Assembly (NCBI GenBank): GCA_023136155.1
Contig: JAGLRT010000170.1
Span: forward strand, 1 to 5,599
Length of the DNA stretch: 5,599 nucleotides
Direction: 5' to 3'
Origin: Methanosarcinales archaeon
Lineage (GTDB): Archaea; Halobacteriota; Methanosarcinia; Methanosarcinales; Methanocomedenaceae
In this document: piece after piece, positions 4,808-5,599 of the stretch
How positions within the stretch are numbered: the stretch's first letter is position 1
Layout: every line of letters begins with the position of its first letter
Translations under genes and position numbers: made by a program
The notes under the pieces: model-generated
What the model was told of the DNA's origin: nothing
What the model saw: only the letters and a program-made list of their open reading frames with translations
Database searches by the model: none

Positions 4808-4847
4808 GGGTTGGGCTCTTCCTCTACTATTTTTATGAGTCCGGTTC
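4808..4847 (+). promoter_or_regulatory. G.U-rich 11-bp leader hairpin with anti-Shine-Dalgarno loop
   Basis: GGGTTGGGCTC (4808-4818) pairs with GAGTCCGGTTC (4837-4847) as RNA: six Watson-Crick pairs and five G.U wobbles, with no mismatch. The wobbles allow pairing only in the mcr-sense transcript, not in the opposite strand. The 18-nt loop contains UCCUCU (4820-4825), complementary to GGAGGA (4914-4919), the mcrB Shine-Dalgarno. This suggests a loop-to-SD interaction that could mask the ribosome binding site. It is a hand-made fold and has not been tested by energy or conservation. Confidence 0.35.
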
Positions 4848-4913
4848 AAAATATTTCTATGGCTTATTCTTCATTACATCAATCACAATCTGGCAGTTTT
4901 CTGAAAATGTATA

Positions 4914-4918
4914 GGAGG
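4914..4918 (+). promoter_or_regulatory. Strong Shine-Dalgarno of mcrB
   Basis: GGAGG lies 10 nt before the GTG at 4929. It is the strongest ribosome binding site in the window and fixes the non-ATG start of mcrB. Confidence 0.85.
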
Positions 4919-4928
4919 ATAAATAAAC

Positions 4929-5599
4929 GTGTCTGACACAATAGACCTATATAGCGACAGAGGAGCTAAACTCAAGGCCGGAGTCGACCTTGGAGCCGTA
5001 AGCCCCCTCAGAAACAAAGCTATTAAGAAAATCATCCACGACACAAAGCGAACAGCTGCCGTGGATCTGGCTGGTATCGAGAAGGCATTAGCTACTGGTA
5101 AATATGGCGGCAAAGGCCGACAGGTTTCCGGTAGAACCCTGAAACTCGATGTAGTCAAGAACGCAGATTCCATTGTGAAGAAAGTTGCAGCATTAGTGCA
5201 AGTCGATAATGGCGACGACACCAATGTCAAAGCCCTTAACGGTGGCAAGCAGATGCTTGTACAGGTACCATCTTCAAGAATTGAAGCAGGTGCTGAGTAT
5301 GTGGCTTCATTGACATGTGCTTCAATGGCAACAATACAGGCTATGATTGAGACCTTTGACCTGAACATGTTCAATGTTCCGGAAACCAAGGCAGCAATCA
5401 TGGGACAGTACCCCCAGACCATGGATTTGGCTGGCGGCAATGTCAAGTCAATCCTGGAAATCCCACAGAAAGATGAGGGCCTGGGCCACTCATTGAGGAA
5501 CATCATGGCAAACCATCTGGCAGCCGTGACAAAGAAGAACGCCATGAACACAGCAGCCCTGTCTGGTATCTATGAGCAGGCCGGTGTGTTCGAGATGGG
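4929..5599 (+). CDS. mcrB: Methyl-coenzyme M reductase subunit beta, N-terminal half (runs off the window)
   Basis: The frame starts at GTG 4929 (MSDTIDLYSDRG) and stays open to the window edge, giving 223 complete codons. McrB is about 435-445 residues, so roughly half is present. Diagnostic stretches include RNKAIKKIIHDTKRTAAVDLAG, split here as RNKAIKKIIHDTKR and AAVDLAG (about 29-50), GGKGRQVSGR, VDNGDDTNV, YPQTMDLAGG (about 161-170), GLGHSLRNIMANH and ALSGIYEQAGVFEMG at the edge. With McrA and McrG it forms the alpha2-beta2-gamma2 enzyme holding coenzyme F430, which makes methane from methyl-CoM and CoM-B, or activates methane in reverse in ANME archaea. The active-site residues contributed by McrB lie in the missing half. 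mcrB is normally first in mcrBDCGA, consistent with the promoter and leader upstream. The start is supported by GGAGG at 4914-4918 and the conserved MSDT beginning. Confidence 0.97.
   Translation, partial: MSDTIDLYSDRGAKLKAGVDLGAVSPLRNKAIKKIIHDTKRTAAVDLAGIEKALATGKYGGKGRQVSGRTLKLDVVKNADSIVKKVAALVQVDNGDDTNVKALNGGKQMLVQVPSSRIEAGAEYVASLTCASMATIQAMIETFDLNMFNVPETKAAIMGQYPQTMDLAGGNVKSILEIPQKDEGLGHSLRNIMANHLAAVTKKNAMNTAALSGIYEQAGVFEM

Larger units (their letters stand above)
4540..4928. promoter_or_regulatory. Divergent mmp10 / mcr control region
   Basis: These 389 bases hold no convincing protein gene. Near mmp10 is its TATA-like box. About 4600-4676 is unremarkable sequence separating the promoters. 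From 4677 the mcr promoter begins, followed by a leader with two hairpins and the mcrB ribosome binding site. Two micro-frames with no Shine-Dalgarno (ATG 4763, 3 codons; ATG 4779, 8 codons) are also present in the leader. Confidence 0.8.

Noticed and set aside
4883..5551. 222-codon frame antisense to mcrB
   Set aside because: McrB on the plus strand is unambiguous by sequence and has a strong Shine-Dalgarno. The antisense frame is a composition shadow with a low-complexity, cysteine- and serine-rich product.
1..5599. Mobile element, CRISPR array or integrated element at the tRNA
   Set aside because: No transposase or integrase frame, no regularly spaced direct repeats, and no duplicated tRNA 3' end as an attachment site were seen.

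Overview
The window reads as chromosomal DNA of a methane-metabolising euryarchaeon. It carries the start of mcrB (methyl-coenzyme M reductase beta subunit), a divergently oriented mmp10 (the radical SAM enzyme that methylates an arginine of McrA), and archaeal-type translation genes (eL31, aIF6, eS8). Promoters are TATA-like and non-coding DNA is AT-rich. The McrB sequence and the mmp10-mcr arrangement suit a Methanosarcinales-type methanogen or an ANME-2-like methanotroph. The sequence alone does not separate these.

Layout: 1-965 (+) holds the 3' part of the eL31 gene followed by aIF6. 967-1779 (-) is a HAD-family soluble P-type-ATPase-like protein whose stop lies one base from the aIF6 stop. 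1780-2059 is a gene-free stretch with a perfect 12-bp palindrome at the HAD promoter and a set of nested inverted repeats. 2060-2137 (-) is a tRNA-Arg(CCT) with encoded CCA. 2304-2684 (+) is ribosomal protein eS8, followed by a hairpin-T terminator. 2816-3292 (+) is an AhpD/carboxymuconolactone-decarboxylase-like thiol protein with an extra C-terminal CxxC. 3304-4539 (-) is mmp10, convergent with it. 4540-4928 is the divergent mmp10/mcr control region. 4929-5599 (+) is the first half of mcrB, running off the window.

Two themes connect the genes: translation (eL31, aIF6, eS8, tRNA-Arg) and methyl-coenzyme M reductase with its maturation (mcrB, mmp10). Most of the window is ordinary core genome. 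The least explained part is the putative mcr leader of about 215 nt. It contains a bulged hairpin with a competing alternative pairing. It also contains a G.U-rich 11-bp hairpin whose loop carries a sequence complementary to the mcrB Shine-Dalgarno, which suggests, without proof, RNA-level control of mcr translation. No mobile element, CRISPR array or defence-like system was seen.
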